Positions 41,004-49,747 of a DNA stretch of 64,000 nucleotides are shown piece after piece. Under the pieces are notes generated by a model, which was given only the letters and a program-made list of their open reading frames with translations, had not been told where the DNA came from and did no database searches. Every line of letters begins with the position of its first letter. Positions within the stretch are counted from its first letter, which is position 1. Made by a program: the position numbers and the translations under genes. This stretch comes from an uncultured Sphingomonadaceae bacterium (GTDB taxonomy: Bacteria > Pseudomonadota > Alphaproteobacteria > Sphingomonadales > Sphingomonadaceae), in NCBI GenBank assembly GCA_902806235.1, contig CADCVW010000095.1, forward strand, positions 51,782-115,781. The letters are read 5' to 3'.

Positions 41004-43745
41004 ATGATCGCCGGTTTCGCCAAAGCCATCTTCGGCTCCGCCAACGACCGTTACGTGGCGAAGCTGCGCAAGACGGTCGACGGCATCAACGCTTTTGAAC
41101 CCGCGATCTCCGCGATGAGCGACGAGGAGCTGCAGGGGCAGACGCAGCGGTTCCGCGAGCGGCTGGCCGCGGCCGAGACGCTCGACGCGATCCTTCCCGA
41201 AGCCTTCGCCACCGTGCGCGAGGCCGCCAAGCGCGTGCTCGGCCAACGGCATTACGACGTGCAGATGGTCGGCGGCATAGTGCTCCACCGCGGCGAGATC
41301 GCCGAGATGCGGACGGGCGAGGGCAAGACGCTAGTGGCGACGCTCGCCACCTACCTTAACGCGCTGCCGGGCGAGGGCGTCCACGTCGTCACCGTCAACG
41401 ACTACCTCGCGCGGCGCGACGCGGAGTGGATGGGGCGGGTGTACGGCTTCCTCGGCCTCACTGTCGGCGTGATCGTGCCCAACCTCCCCGACGAGGAGCG
41501 GCGCGCGGCCTACGCCGCCGACATCACCTACGGCACGAATAACGAATTCGGTTTCGACTACCTCCGCGACAACATGAAGTACGACCGCGGCCAGATGGTG
41601 CAGCGGCCGTTCAACCACGCCATCGTCGACGAGGTTGACTCCATCCTGATCGACGAAGCTCGCACCCCGCTGATTATCTCGGGCCCGACGGAGGACCGGT
41701 CGGAACTGTACGTCGCGCTCGACGGCGTGGTGAAGCAGCTCGCGGCGTCGCTCTACGAAGTCGACGAGAAGCAGAAGACGGTGGTGCTGACGGAAGACGG
41801 GACCGAGCAGGTAGAGCGCATCCTGGAGGACGCCGGGCTGCTCCAAGGCTCCAATCTCTACGATTTCGAGAACACGCAGGTGGTACACCACCTGAACCAG
41901 GCGCTGCGCGCCAACGTGATCTTCAAAGCCGACACCGACTACATCGTCAAGGGCGGCAAGGTCATCATCATCGACGAGTTCACCGGCCGCATGATGGACG
42001 GGCGGCGCTGGTCAGACGGGCTGCACCAAGCGGTGGAGGCCAAGGAAGGCGTGAAGATCGAGCCGGAGAACCAGACGCTCGCCTCCATTACCTTCCAGAA
42101 CTACTTCCGCCTCTACCCCAAGCTGTCGGGTATGACGGGCACGGCGGCGACCGAAGCGCCCGAGTTCTTCGACATCTATAAGATGAACGTCGTCACCATC
42201 CCGACCAACCTGCCCGTGCGGCGCGAGGACGAGGACGACGAGTTCTACAAGAACCAGCCCGACAAGTTCGCCGCGATCACCAAGGCGATCAAGGAAAAGG
42301 CGGACAAGGGTCAGCCGGTGCTCGTCGGCACCGTGTCAATCGAGAAGTCGGAGCTCCTGTCCGAATATCTCGCCAAGGAAGGCGTGCGCCATGAGGTGCT
42401 GAATGCGCGCTATCACGAGCAGGAAGCGCACATCGTGGCGCAGGCCGGCCGGCTCGGCGCGGTAACCATCGCGACCAACATGGCCGGGCGGGGCACTGAT
42501 ATTCAGCTGGGCGGCAACCTCGACTTCCGCGTGGCGGACGAGCTTGCGGACCTGGCCGAAGGTCCCGAGCGCGACGCCGCCGTGGAGCGGATCCGGGCGG
42601 AGATTGCGGCGGAAAAGGAGCGCGTGCGCGAGGCGGGTGGGCTGTTCGTGCTCGGCACGGAGCGACACGAGAGCCGGCGCATCGACAACCAGCTGCGCGG
42701 CCGCTCGGGGCGGCAGGGCGATCCGGGCCTGAGCCGCTTTTACCTGTCGCTCGACGACGACCTGCTGCGCATCTTCGGCCCGCAGACGATGTTCGCGCGG
42801 ATGCTCAACAAGAATCTTGAGGACGGCGAGGCGATCGTCTCCCCCTGGATCTCCAAGGCGATCGAGACCGCTCAGAAGAAGGTCGAGGCGCGCAACTACG
42901 ACATCCGCAAGCAGGTCGTCGAATACGACGACGTGATGAACGACCAGCGCAAGGTGATTTACGAACAGCGCGAGGACATCATGGACGCCGACACGGTCGG
43001 CGACGTGGTGGAGGATATGCGCGCGGAGACAGTGAACGCGATCGTCGCTGAGAGCTGCCCGCCCGGGACGTACCCCGAGCAATGGGACGTCGAACGGCTG
43101 AAGGCGCGCGCCGCCGACGTGCTCGGGCTGGAGCCGCCGATCGATGACTGGCTGAAGGAGGACGCGATCGACCCAGAGTTGCTGATCGAGCGGCTCGGGG
43201 CGGAGGCCGCGGCACTGGTGGAAGGCAAGGCCGCCGAGCTGGCGCCCGACACCTGGGTCCAGGTCGAGAAGTCGATCCTGCTCCAGTCGCTCGACCACCG
43301 CTGGAAGGAGCATCTGGCGATGCTCGACGCGTTGCGCCAGGTGGTCCACCTCCGCGCCTACGCGCAGAAGAAACCGATCGACGAATATAAGCACGAGGCG
43401 TTCGGCCAGTTCGAGCGCATGCTCGCCGACATCCGCGAGGACGTCACCCGCATCCTGGCGCAGGCGCAGTTCGGCGGCGCTGCGGAGCAGCCCGTGATCT
43501 TCGACGAGCCCGTTGACATGCCCGACTTCCCGAGCTTCGTGACGAGCCACCTCGACCCACTAACCGGCACCGACGACACCTACGACGTCGACGGCGAAAC
43601 GGGCGTGATCACCACGCGCATCCCCTCGCTCGCCGCCGCGCTGCCGCAAATGCCGGCCGGGGTGGAGGAGCCGCGCATCGGCCGCAACGCGCCATGCCCG
43701 TGCGGGTCGGGGCAGAAGTACAAGCACTGCCACGGGGCGGTGTAG
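41004..43745 (+). CDS. secA: Preprotein translocase ATPase SecA
   Basis: ATP-driven motor that pushes unfolded preproteins through SecYEG. The 913-aa product starts at ATG 41004 behind GAGGAA and has the DEAD motor: Walker [34 protein letters not shown], the preprotein crosslinking domain, the second RecA lobe with [10 protein letters not shown] and [12 protein letters not shown], and the helical scaffold. The C-terminus ends with the SEC-C zinc motif [17 protein letters not shown], which binds SecB. Length and domain order are normal. Confidence 0.98.
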   Translation: MIAGFAKAIFGSANDRYVAKLRKTVDGINAFEPAISAMSDEELQGQTQRFRERLAAAETLDAILPEAFATVREAAKRVLGQRHYDVQMVGGIVLHRGEIAEMRTGEGKTLVATLATYLNALPGEGVHVVTVNDYLARRDAEWMGRVYGFLGLTVGVIVPNLPDEERRAAYAADITYGTNNEFGFDYLRDNMKYDRGQMVQRPFNHAIVDEVDSILIDEARTPLIISGPTEDRSELYVALDGVVKQLAASLYEVDEKQKTVVLTEDGTEQVERILEDAGLLQGSNLYDFENTQVVHHLNQALRANVIFKADTDYIVKGGKVIIIDEFTGRMMDGRRWSDGLHQAVEAKEGVKIEPENQTLASITFQNYFRLYPKLSGMTGTAATEAPEFFDIYKMNVVTIPTNLPVRREDEDDEFYKNQPDKFAAITKAIKEKADKGQPVLVGTVSIEKSELLSEYLAKEGVRHEVLNARYHEQEAHIVAQAGRLGAVTIATNMAGRGTDIQLGGNLDFRVADELADLAEGPERDAAVERIRAEIAAEKERVREAGGLFVLGTERHESRRIDNQLRGRSGRQGDPGLSRFYLSLDDDLLRIFGPQTMFARMLNKNLEDGEAIVSPWISKAIETAQKKVEARNYDIRKQVVEYDDVMNDQRKVIYEQREDIMDADTVGDVVEDMRAETVNAIVAESCPPGTYPEQWDVERLKARAADVLGLEPPIDDWLKEDAIDPELLIERLGAEAAALVEGKAAELAPDTWVQVEKSILLQSLDHRWKEHLAMLDALRQVVHLRAYAQKKPIDEYKHEAFGQFERMLADIREDVTRILAQAQFGGAAEQPVIFDEPVDMPDFPSFVTSHLDPLTGTDDTYDVDGETGVITTRIPSLAAALPQMPAGVEEPRIGRNAPCPCGSGQKYKHCHGAV

Positions 43746-43774
43746 GACGGAGGAAGCGCCGGTGCGAGGATGAG

Positions 43775-43888
43775 GCCGTCGCCCAGCGGACGCTGGGGGC
43801 GTTGCCGACCCGGACTGCCGCCCCGCGACGGCGGTAGCGGGGCGGTGGTCCGCGAGAGCGGTGCCAGCTTCCGCCGGGACGACGACTC
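43775..43888. repeat. Large palindromic repeat, family A (copy 2)
   Basis: Left arm GCCGTCGCCCAGCGGACGC then TGGGGGCG (43775-43802), right arm GAGAGCGGTGCCAGC then TTCCGCCGGGACGACGAC (43855-43887), with an internal GCCGCCCCGCGACGGCGGTAG hairpin region. The arms and overall plan match 9812-9932. It lies between the convergent 3' ends of secA and wrbA. Confidence 0.68.
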
Positions 43889-43909
43889 GACGACGCTGGA
43901 CCGGCGGTC

Positions 43910-44509
43910 TTAGCTGGCCAGCTTCGCCGCCACCTCCGCCACGCGCCGGCCTTGGTAGCGCGCGCCGTCCAGCTCGTTCGCGCTCGGCATCCGCTCGCCC
44001 TTGCCGCCAGCGATGGTGGTCGCGCCGTAGGGGCTGCCGCCGGTCACTTCGTCCAGCCGGTTCTGACCTTGGAAGCTGTACGGCAAGCCGACGATCACCA
44101 TGCCCTGGTGAAGCAGGTTGGTGATGATGGCGAACAAGGTCGTCTCCTGCCCGCCGTGCTGGGTCGCGGTGCAGGCGAAGGCCGCGCCGACTTTGCCCTG
44201 GAGCGCTTGGCTCGCCCACAGGCCACCCGTCTGGTCCCAGAAGTTCGCCATCTGCGAGGTCATCCGGCCGTAGCGCGTGCCGGTGCCAACGATGATTGCG
44301 TCGTAGGTGGGCAGCTCCTCGACCGTCGCGATCGGGGCCGGCTGATCGAGCTTATAGTGCGACTTCCGCGCCACTTCCTCCGGCACGAGTTCGGGGACGC
44401 GGCGGATCGCCACCTCCGCGCCGGCCGAGCGCGCGCCGTCGGCGACGGCCCCGGCCATTGTCTCGGTGTGACCGTAGGAGGAATAGTAGAGGACGAGGAC
44501 CTTGGGCAT
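43910..44509 (-). CDS. wrbA: NAD(P)H:quinone oxidoreductase WrbA (type IV)
   Basis: Flavodoxin-like FMN enzyme that performs two-electron quinone reduction and protects against redox-cycling quinones. The 199-aa product begins [18 protein letters not shown] (FMN-phosphate loop) and contains [30 protein letters not shown], the WrbA signature, [12 protein letters not shown], and the terminal [12 protein letters not shown]. Length is standard. It marks the last clearly core gene before the sparse zone 44.5-49.6 kb. Confidence 0.95.
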   Translation of the reverse strand: MPKVLVLYYSSYGHTETMAGAVADGARSAGAEVAIRRVPELVPEEVARKSHYKLDQPAPIATVEELPTYDAIIVGTGTRYGRMTSQMANFWDQTGGLWASQALQGKVGAAFACTATQHGGQETTLFAIITNLLHQGMVIVGLPYSFQGQNRLDEVTGGSPYGATTIAGGKGERMPSANELDGARYQGRRVAEVAAKLAS

Positions 44510-44558
44510 GCGCGCGCTCCCGCTAGGGTGAGCGGCGGGAAGCCCCGACGGCCCATCC

Positions 44559-44771
44559 TTGTTCCGTAGGATAGACAGCCTGTTTAGCTATAAAGCAGCG
44601 AAGTTGAGCTCGGCCAGAATTGCCTTAACGTTTGAAGATGGCTCGGGTACCATACTGCTGCCATGGACAGGCGAGGGTGCCTTCCCTCATGCGATCGACG
44701 ACTGGAAGATCTATATCCCGGCCCTACGCTCTTGCAGACGGCTCGAAGTGGTCGAAGAGTTTACAGGTTAG
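44559..44771 (+). CDS. Hypothetical 70-aa protein
   Basis: Unrecognised short ORF, possibly starting at a TTG (44559). The product ([15 protein letters not shown], then [15 protein letters not shown] and [15 protein letters not shown]) is mixed-charge with no membrane segment. Its codons are richer in A/T than those of neighbouring core genes. No clear ribosome site. The remaining sequence up to 45033 (about 260 bases) holds a 27-nt hairpin repeat at 44881-44907 but no other gene I can support. Confidence 0.3.
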   Translation: MFRRIDSLFSYKAAKLSSARIALTFEDGSGTILLPWTGEGAFPHAIDDWKIYIPALRSCRRLEVVEEFTG

Positions 44772-44880
44772 TTAATCTCTTGTCTCAAGCTGCGTCGCAG
44801 TCCTGAGTAACTGCCTCAAGAATAGCAGCGAGTCCGTCCGGCTGCTCAAAGCAGAGCTCTCAGCGGACGACCGCTCCGCG

Positions 44881-44907
44881 AATGTCTGCTTTGAGTTGAT
44901 AGCGGAC
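44881..44907. repeat. 27-nt hairpin repeat, family D (copy 1)
   Basis: Starts AATGTCTGCTTT and ends GATAGCGGAC; GTCTGCT and AGCGGAC pair (one mismatch). Same length and arm sequences as copies at 45468, 48086 and 49093. Confidence 0.55.
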
Positions 44908-45033
44908 CCGCGACGCCGTCGCCCGCTATGCGTGGGGGGTGAACGTTGGGCAGCTCGTCCGCAAGACTGAACAGCTGATTGCGTTTCAGGTCCGAAAAGA
45001 GCACCGTCACTACTTGGGATCGGGAGGAAACTC

Positions 45034-45462
45034 ATGGCGACCGTAATGCCCGCATCGCATCCGACGTGGTTCCGCATCGCCGCGATCGCCGCGATCGTCT
45101 GGAACGTCTTCGGCGTAATCATGTACCTGCATTCGGTTGGGGTGTTCGGTGACCCGACGGCAGGACTCAGCGAGCCCGAACGTGCGGCAGCCGCGTCGGT
45201 CCCAGGCTGGATCACCGGTGCGTTCGCAATCGGCACCTTTGCGGGCTTGCTTGGGAGCGTCGGCCTCCTTCTTCGGAGCCTTTGGGCTCAGCCGGTCCTG
45301 TTCGTCTCGACCGTGATGCTGCTGGTCCTGGAAGGCTGGATCGTATTCTTGAGCGGTGCTCTGGAAGTGTTCGGGCTCGCAGTACCCCTGATGGTGAGCA
45401 TCGGTGCAATCCTGCTTGCCTGGTTGGCGACGCACGCGCGACGGCACGGCTGGCTCTCGTAG
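45034..45462 (+). CDS. Hypothetical four-helix membrane protein
   Basis: A 142-aa product with four hydrophobic segments (about 15-36, 56-77, 84-104 and 108-128), a short N-terminal cytoplasmic tail and an extracytoplasmic loop containing GDPTAGLSEPERAAAAS. ATG 45034 is preceded by GGGAGGAAACTC, a good ribosome site. Such small DoxX-like or sugar-transporter-like membrane proteins occur in sphingomonads, but I cannot name a family with confidence. It is isolated in a low-density zone, so there is no operon context. Confidence 0.7.
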   Translation: MATVMPASHPTWFRIAAIAAIVWNVFGVIMYLHSVGVFGDPTAGLSEPERAAAASVPGWITGAFAIGTFAGLLGSVGLLLRSLWAQPVLFVSTVMLLVLEGWIVFLSGALEVFGLAVPLMVSIGAILLAWLATHARRHGWLS

Positions 45463-45467
45463 TGTTG

Positions 45468-45494
45468 AACGTTCGCTTGGGTTGGAAAGCGGAC
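45468..45494. repeat. 27-nt hairpin repeat, family D (copy 2)
   Basis: Starts AACGTTCGCTT and ends GGAAAGCGGAC; the arms pair over about 8 bp around a GGGTT loop. It lies just past the stop of the gene ending at 45462. Confidence 0.6.
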
Positions 45495-45695
45495 CTTCAG
45501 ATTTTAACGAGCAGGGCCAACGGAACGCGTATCGCTGGCCTCGAACGCTCGTTACGGCACGTACGACGGTGTTGAGGCTGGGAGCCTAGCGCGGGAGAAC
45601 GAATATCGTCTTAGAGTTCTATAAATCAATGGTTCTGGTGGAACAGACTCGCCGACTATTGTCGCGTAGCGAACAGATCTGCAAGGAGAACGAGT

Positions 45696-45872
45696 ATGAA
45701 CGCAGACGAAGACGAGAGCACTTCTGAACGAGGTGAACTGCACTTTCTGGCGGCCCTAACCGACGAGTTGATGCGTGTGTTGCTGACTTCAGGCGTCCTC
45801 ACTCGGGCGCAACTTAACGAGATCGAAGCTGCCGTCGCGAAGCGGACCGGAACTGCTCCAAGACCTTGGTGA
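45696..45872 (+). CDS. Small hypothetical 58-aa protein
   Basis: Fifty-eight codons with ATG at 45696 preceded by AAGGAG (45683-45688) at ideal spacing. The product starts NADEDESTSERGELHFLAAL, is acidic at the N-terminus, and then forms a predicted helix-turn-helix-like pair (LTDELMRVLLTSGVLTRAQL and NEIEAAVAKR), with a short Pro-rich end. The combination of a strong ribosome site and an amphipathic helical core supports a real gene. No family recognised. The flanks (45495-45695 and 45873-46111) show nothing further that I can support. Confidence 0.5.
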   Translation: MNADEDESTSERGELHFLAALTDELMRVLLTSGVLTRAQLNEIEAAVAKRTGTAPRPW

Positions 45873-46111
45873 AGTAAACGGTCAAAAGCGAGCCAAGCCA
45901 CGACGCTGCATTCAGTGAACACTAAGCCCTGACCAGCCGGGCCGGGAACTCTTCCTACTCGCCCTGCTGAAGCCCGGCGACCCCTCCTCGGGAGCATCTG
46001 CGGCATCGCCGGTTGCCGCCCGCCCCTATTAACCTTTACTGAGCCCAAGAGTCCTATCGTCTGTCACCATGCGGATGAAGAAGACACCCGCAAAGAACTT
46101 ACACACTCTGT

Positions 46112-46552
46112 TCACGGGACTGTTCTCTGGTTGCATGGATCGAACTGCTCCCGAGGTAGGTAGCCGCAGTACCACGCGTCCAATGCGCCTATTCTGATCG
46201 CAATGCTCCGCCAGCGGATTCCCTTCTTACGCAGCAACGCTGTTGTGGTCAGACCATCCATGTACTCCCATTCTGCCTTAAAGAAAGAACGACCAATTAT
46301 GCGCCTGCCACCCGGTCGTTGTGGCTCAATTTGAACAAATGCCCACCCATCACGACCGTGCAGGTCAGTGACCACAAATTTGACCGGGGGCGTCAGCTTC
46401 TTCTCCAAGGGCTGCCGCAACAGGTTGAGAATGGCTGCCCTGTCAGCTTGGCTGGTTGGAGTGCGGGTTTCCGCCTGTGCTGACACGCTGGCAACAGCTA
46501 GGATGAGGGCTAAAGACGACTTGGGTCGGCTCGTTCGTACACGACCCTTCAT
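46112..46552 (-). CDS. Conserved hypothetical exported protein
   Basis: The start is set at ATG 46552, behind AAAGGAGC, giving 146 aa with a signal peptide (KGRVRTSRPKSSLALILAVASVSAQAE, cleavage near residue 27). The mature part has a helix (ADRAAILNLLRQPLEKKL), then PVKFVVTDLHGRDGWAFVQIEPQRPGG, and a C-terminal segment with TALLRKKGIRWRSIAIRIGALDAWYC. The PVxFVV...WAFVxxxPQRPGG pattern is that of a family of small periplasmic proteins of unknown function in sphingomonads and relatives (recalled, not searched). It lies 66 bases downstream of the frameshifted methyltransferase on the same strand. Confidence 0.7.
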   Translation of the reverse strand: MKGRVRTSRPKSSLALILAVASVSAQAETRTPTSQADRAAILNLLRQPLEKKLTPPVKFVVTDLHGRDGWAFVQIEPQRPGGRRIIGRSFFKAEWEYMDGLTTTALLRKKGIRWRSIAIRIGALDAWYCGYLPREQFDPCNQRTVP

Positions 46553-46618
46553 TGCGCTCCTTTCAGCACGAGGAACACTCGCCATCGCTAGCTCGATCCT
46601 GGCATATTCGCCTGGCGA

Positions 46619-47430
46619 TCAGTCCTTGGTGATAAGCACCTTAAGGTAGGTGGCAGGAATCTCGGTCCGATCGGGACCACCACGGTTCTGGGAGGTAAAA
46701 AGGTCAACGAGCTCGGCTTGTAGGTCAGCTTCGCGCCCTTCCGGCGCTGCTGCTTCAAACGCGTTCGTCGTGGGACCGTAGTAATTTCGAAAGGTAGCGA
46801 GGAACTCGGAGGAGGGACGCGCATCGCGGAAGACATAAGTAGCGCGCTCACAAGCAATCCTACCCGGCGGCACGCCAGCGGCGCCGAAACGCTCTCGCAC
46901 GTTCTCTTCGACGCCCCAAGTGATGGGGCTCACAAACCCTTCAGGCTGCGGGGCCATATAGCTAGCGCTGATTCTGAGCACCTGAGCCACCAAGGTTTGA
47001 TCGCCAGGGATCCAGTTCCCCATCACGATGCGTCCACGAGCTTGCGTGACCCGAACCATCTCACGGGCGACGTCGAATGGTCGCGGCGCGAACATCGCGC
47101 CAAACATGCTGATAACTAGATTGAAGCGGCCATCAACGAGCTGTTCGAGGTTACAAGCCTCGCCTTCCACAAACCTCAGGTTCGCCAACTTGGCTTCAGA
47201 AGCCCGTCTGTTACCCGCCGCCACAAAATTGGAAGCGATATCAACTCCGATGACGTTCGCACCTCGGGAGGCCGCCGGCACTGCGGTAGTGCCGTCTCCG
47301 CATCCAAGGTCAAGTACAGTCATCCCGGGCACGACGCCGAGAGTATCTTCAGCTCTTCGCCGCTCTCGCGCATCGTTCGCGCGAGTTGAGTGAAATCGCC
47401 TTTCTCCCACAAAGCTTTGTTTGCGTTCAC
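46619..47430 (-). pseudogene. Class I SAM-dependent methyltransferase with N-terminal frameshift
   Basis: The expected start is GTG 47430, preceded by GGAGG at 8 bases. From there the frame reads NANKALWEKGDFTQLAR then TMRESGEEL, a normal N-terminus for this methyltransferase group, but stops at 47320-47322. The rest of the protein is in another frame, from about 47345 (EDTLGVVPGMTVLDLGCGDGTT, SAM motif I) through ISMFGAMFAPRPFDVA, GRIVMGNWIPGD and YYGPTTNAFEAA to the stop at 46619. The switch lies near 47340-47352. An ORF opened from 47410 in the second frame has an N-terminus unlike the family and no ribosome site. Either a frameshift mutation or a single-base sequencing error; the remainder looks intact. 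Confidence 0.78.
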
Positions 47431-47719
47431 GGCGAGCACCTCCAGAGGCAGCAAGTCACACGCTAGCACTGAACGCAGATGAATTCAGCCAAGCTGCTTA
47501 CGGATCATTCCGCTGCTCTGGGCAAGGTGGGTCTTGTAGACAACGTTGATCGACTCGGGTGGTAAGCTGGAAAAGTAGCTGCATGCCGCTCTCCGCAGGG
47601 TCACGCCCCAGACGTTCTCGTATGTTTAGCTCATGAAGGGGCTACCGGCGCTTGTGTCGCTAACGGCACGGCTGCGAGGGCCGATACTGTAAGGGTTCGC
47701 TTCATAGCCCCATCGCACG

Positions 47720-48073
47720 ATGTAGGCCCTCCGCCACTTGTCCGAGCTCGTTGCCAAGGGCGGGTGCGTTCATGCCGAGTGTCGGTGCGGACGGGTTGCG
47801 CTGTTCGTCACACGCGAGTTGCTGGCGCTCCTCACTCGGGAGGGCTGGACGGCTAACTGGCCCGGCTTCGCTTGAAAGCTGCGCTACACGGAGTGCGGTG
47901 CACGCAGCCCGCGCGTATAATGGAAGGTGGACGGTTTAGCGCCTACCCCTACACCCTATGCCGACACCGCGTGTGCACGGGTGCCCGCACCCATGGGCGT
48001 GAATCAGGCCGCTTGGGCGCGGGCCAGCGATGACCGGGATCGGAAACGATTGATCCGGCAGGCAAGGGGCTAA
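47720..48073 (+). pseudogene. Zinc-ribbon small protein remnant with three in-frame stops
   Basis: One frame from ATG 47720 to TAA 48071 reads as a protein of about 117 residues broken by TAG 47723, TGA 47873 and TAA 47918. Recognisable parts are LRHLSELVAKGGC, a CxCG knuckle (CVHAECRCGRVALF), then after the second stop KLRYTECGARSPR (second knuckle), and a C-terminal AAWARASDDRDRKRLIRQARG. Small sphingomonad proteins with paired CxCG knuckles and a WARA...RKRLIRRARG tail are recalled, not searched. Three stops without a frameshift suggest an old, decaying copy. The rest of 47431-48288 has no gene I can support apart from the hairpin repeat at 48086. Confidence 0.58.
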
Positions 48074-48085
48074 GCAGATTGCGCA

Positions 48086-48112
48086 AACGTCCGCTCTGGG
48101 TGGAAAGCGGGC
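48086..48112. repeat. 27-nt hairpin repeat, family D (copy 3)
   Basis: Starts AACGTCCGCTCTGGG and ends GGAAAGCGGGC; arms CGTCCGCT and AGCGGGC pair. It lies 13 bases after the zinc-ribbon remnant. Confidence 0.6.
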
Positions 48113-48288
48113 GTAAGCAACTCTGGAGGAGCTAGCTATCACTTGCGAAGCGGCCAGCACCAGCTGCGTTCGCGTCGCAGCTTGGTGCTCGACCAGCGGC
48201 ATGGACCGGAGCTGCGCCGTCATGCGCAGCGGTCACGCTATCAGATGCGACACGAGTAGGCCGCTGCCGCTGGAGCGCTTGTTCTCAG

Positions 48289-48810
48289 CTATACCGCGAT
48301 GGTGAGCTTCCTGCGACCTTGCGTCGATGCGGGAGCGGCACCCGTGGCAGCATCGGTGGACGCGTCACTCTCGTCCTCGGTAGCACCAGCTTCGACCCGC
48401 GCCGGCTTGCGACCGAGCCCAATCCTGTGAGCCATGCCGCGACGGTGCTCCGAATAGACTGAAGCGGTCATCGGGTATTCGGGCTTCAACCCAAACTCCT
48501 CCCGGTACTGCTGCGGCGTCATCTGGTGCGCAGCTGCGAGGTGACGCTTCAGCGTTTTCTGCTTGGCCCCACAAACCATGCAGACCAGGTAGTCCGGCTT
48601 GATCGAGGCTTTGATGCCGACCTTTGGTTCGTGACGCTTCAATCCTTCCGGCTCCGCCGGCGCTGTCGCTTCCTGGTCAAGCCCCGCCAGCGCTGCATGA
48701 ACGCTCTGAATAAGCCGGGGAAGTTCGCTCAGTACGACGTTGTTTTTGCTCACGTGCGCGGTGACAATTGCGGTGGTGAAGTCGATAAGATTCTCGGCTT
48801 GGTCAGGCAC
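48289..48810 (-). CDS. MucR/Ros family zinc-finger transcriptional regulator
   Basis: MucR/Ros proteins are alphaproteobacterial H-NS-like regulators that bind AT-rich DNA through one prokaryotic Cys2His2 finger and oligomerise through the N-terminus. The 173-aa product has the N-terminal helical domain (LIDFTTAIVTAHVSKNNVV and LPRLIQSVHAAL) and the finger YLVCMVCGAKQKTLKRHLAAAH with ligands Cys77, Cys80, His90 and His95, followed by MTPQQYREEFGLKPEYPM, which is diagnostic. An acidic, Ala/Ser/Thr-rich tail extends it by about 35 residues. An A/T-rich tract lies at about 48902-48942 upstream, a plausible autoregulatory target. Confidence 0.93.
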   Translation of the reverse strand: MPDQAENLIDFTTAIVTAHVSKNNVVLSELPRLIQSVHAALAGLDQEATAPAEPEGLKRHEPKVGIKASIKPDYLVCMVCGAKQKTLKRHLAAAHQMTPQQYREEFGLKPEYPMTASVYSEHRRGMAHRIGLGRKPARVEAGATEDESDASTDAATGAAPASTQGRRKLTIAV

Positions 48811-49616
48811 TTGCTACTCCGGGTCTGTTCGTTTGCGTGTGTTTGGCGATACACCGACTGAAGCGCAAGGTGCGATCGCCCATGGCAGCGGTCATGACCT
48901 TCTAAATTGAGCTATAGTTTTACACATAGTTGCAGTTTCCAACTCACAGCAGCTTCTCTACCGCGGGTGAAGGTACGCCAGCACATCGGCCCCCATAAAG
49001 GTCGGAAGCGGCTAAAGCCGTGAGGAACACAAGGAGAGCGCAGGACTTGACCTGAACTGCAGCATGGTGCTGGTATCAGCGGTCATGAGCTGAACGTCCG
49101 CAATGGCTCGGACTCCGACATGGGCGGGAGCGATAGAAACTGCTCGTTCGGCCGATCGGAAGCGACGACAACGGACGGAGCCAGCGGACGAGTGGCCAGC
49201 GTGGCTGACGAAGGTAGCCAGCTGGGAAACGCCGAATGTCGAAGCAGGCAGCCTGCTGCCTCAAGCCGCCCGCCCGACGCCGGAAACTCGCGAGAACATC
49301 CGCGCGGTAGCAAACCGGTGGTAACCAGCCAATTCAGCTATGGTGACTGTAGCAGCCAAACCTCTGTAGGCTCCCGCTACTTCCTACTGAAAGGCGGGGC
49401 GGGCAACAAAGCGCAGCTGCCCGCCTTTAGCCGCAAACAACCGGGGGCAACTCGACCGGGGCCCATTATAGGCGCCGCTGAATTGAGGTTTGTGGATGCC
49501 GCCCCGCAGTGTGGCGGCGGACGCTACCCTGAGCGCGCAAGCGGGCGCTGATACCCCGTTTGTTACCCCGTCTGGCAAGCCATAGCGACAAAGCCAAACC
49601 TAAGTAACTGAAAGAG
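48811..49616. other. Low-coding interval between mucR and tRNA-Asn
   Basis: About 800 bases with no gene I can support. It holds an A/T-rich tract (48902-48942) next to the mucR start and a 27-nt repeat copy (49093-49119). An unrecognised short ORF from ATG 49103 to 49324 (73 codons; EWPAWLTKVASWETPNVEAG in its middle) lacks a clear ribosome site and may be chance or a remnant. Short stretches such as AGCGGTCATGA occur at both 48889 and 49079, hinting at old local duplication. Confidence 0.5.
49093..49119. repeat. 27-nt hairpin repeat, family D (copy 4, degenerate)
   Basis: Begins AACGTCCGCAATGG and ends CTCCGAC; the left arm is intact and the right arm decayed relative to the copies at 45468 and 48086. 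Confidence 0.4.
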
Positions 49617-49691
49617 TGGCTCCCCGGGCCTGATTCGAACAGGCGACCATTCGATTAACAGTCGAACGCTCTACCGCTGAGCTACCGGGGA
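49617..49691 (-). tRNA. tRNA-Asn (anticodon GTT)
   Basis: On the minus strand the acceptor stem TCCCCGG (49691-49685) pairs with the CCGGGGA-side near the 3' end, and the D arm GCTCAGCGGTAGAGC, anticodon stem-loop with GTT at 49659-49657, and T arm with GTTCGAATC are all present. The 3' CCA is encoded (TGG on the plus strand at 49617-49619). Total 75 bases including CCA. It forms the boundary between the sparse 44.5-49.6 kb zone and core genes; no duplicated 3' tRNA fragment was found at the far side of the zone. Confidence 0.96.
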
Positions 49692-49747
49692 ATAGCCTCT
49701 CGGCCCGGCGCGCCTATAGCAACGGCACAGCGCGAAGCGCAAGCGGT

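Noticed and set aside
47936..48223. A 95-codon minus-strand ORF
   Set aside because: It runs antisense to the zinc-ribbon remnant and across a hairpin repeat, has no ribosome site and no recognisable features.
49083..49313. Overlapping ORFs on both strands before tRNA-Asn
   Set aside because: Several frames are open at once in a low-density region, none has a ribosome site or a recognisable domain; only described collectively.
49617..49691. Island attachment site at tRNA-Asn
   Set aside because: No copy of the tRNA 3' end and no integrase was found on the far side of the sparse zone; left as a hypothesis only.
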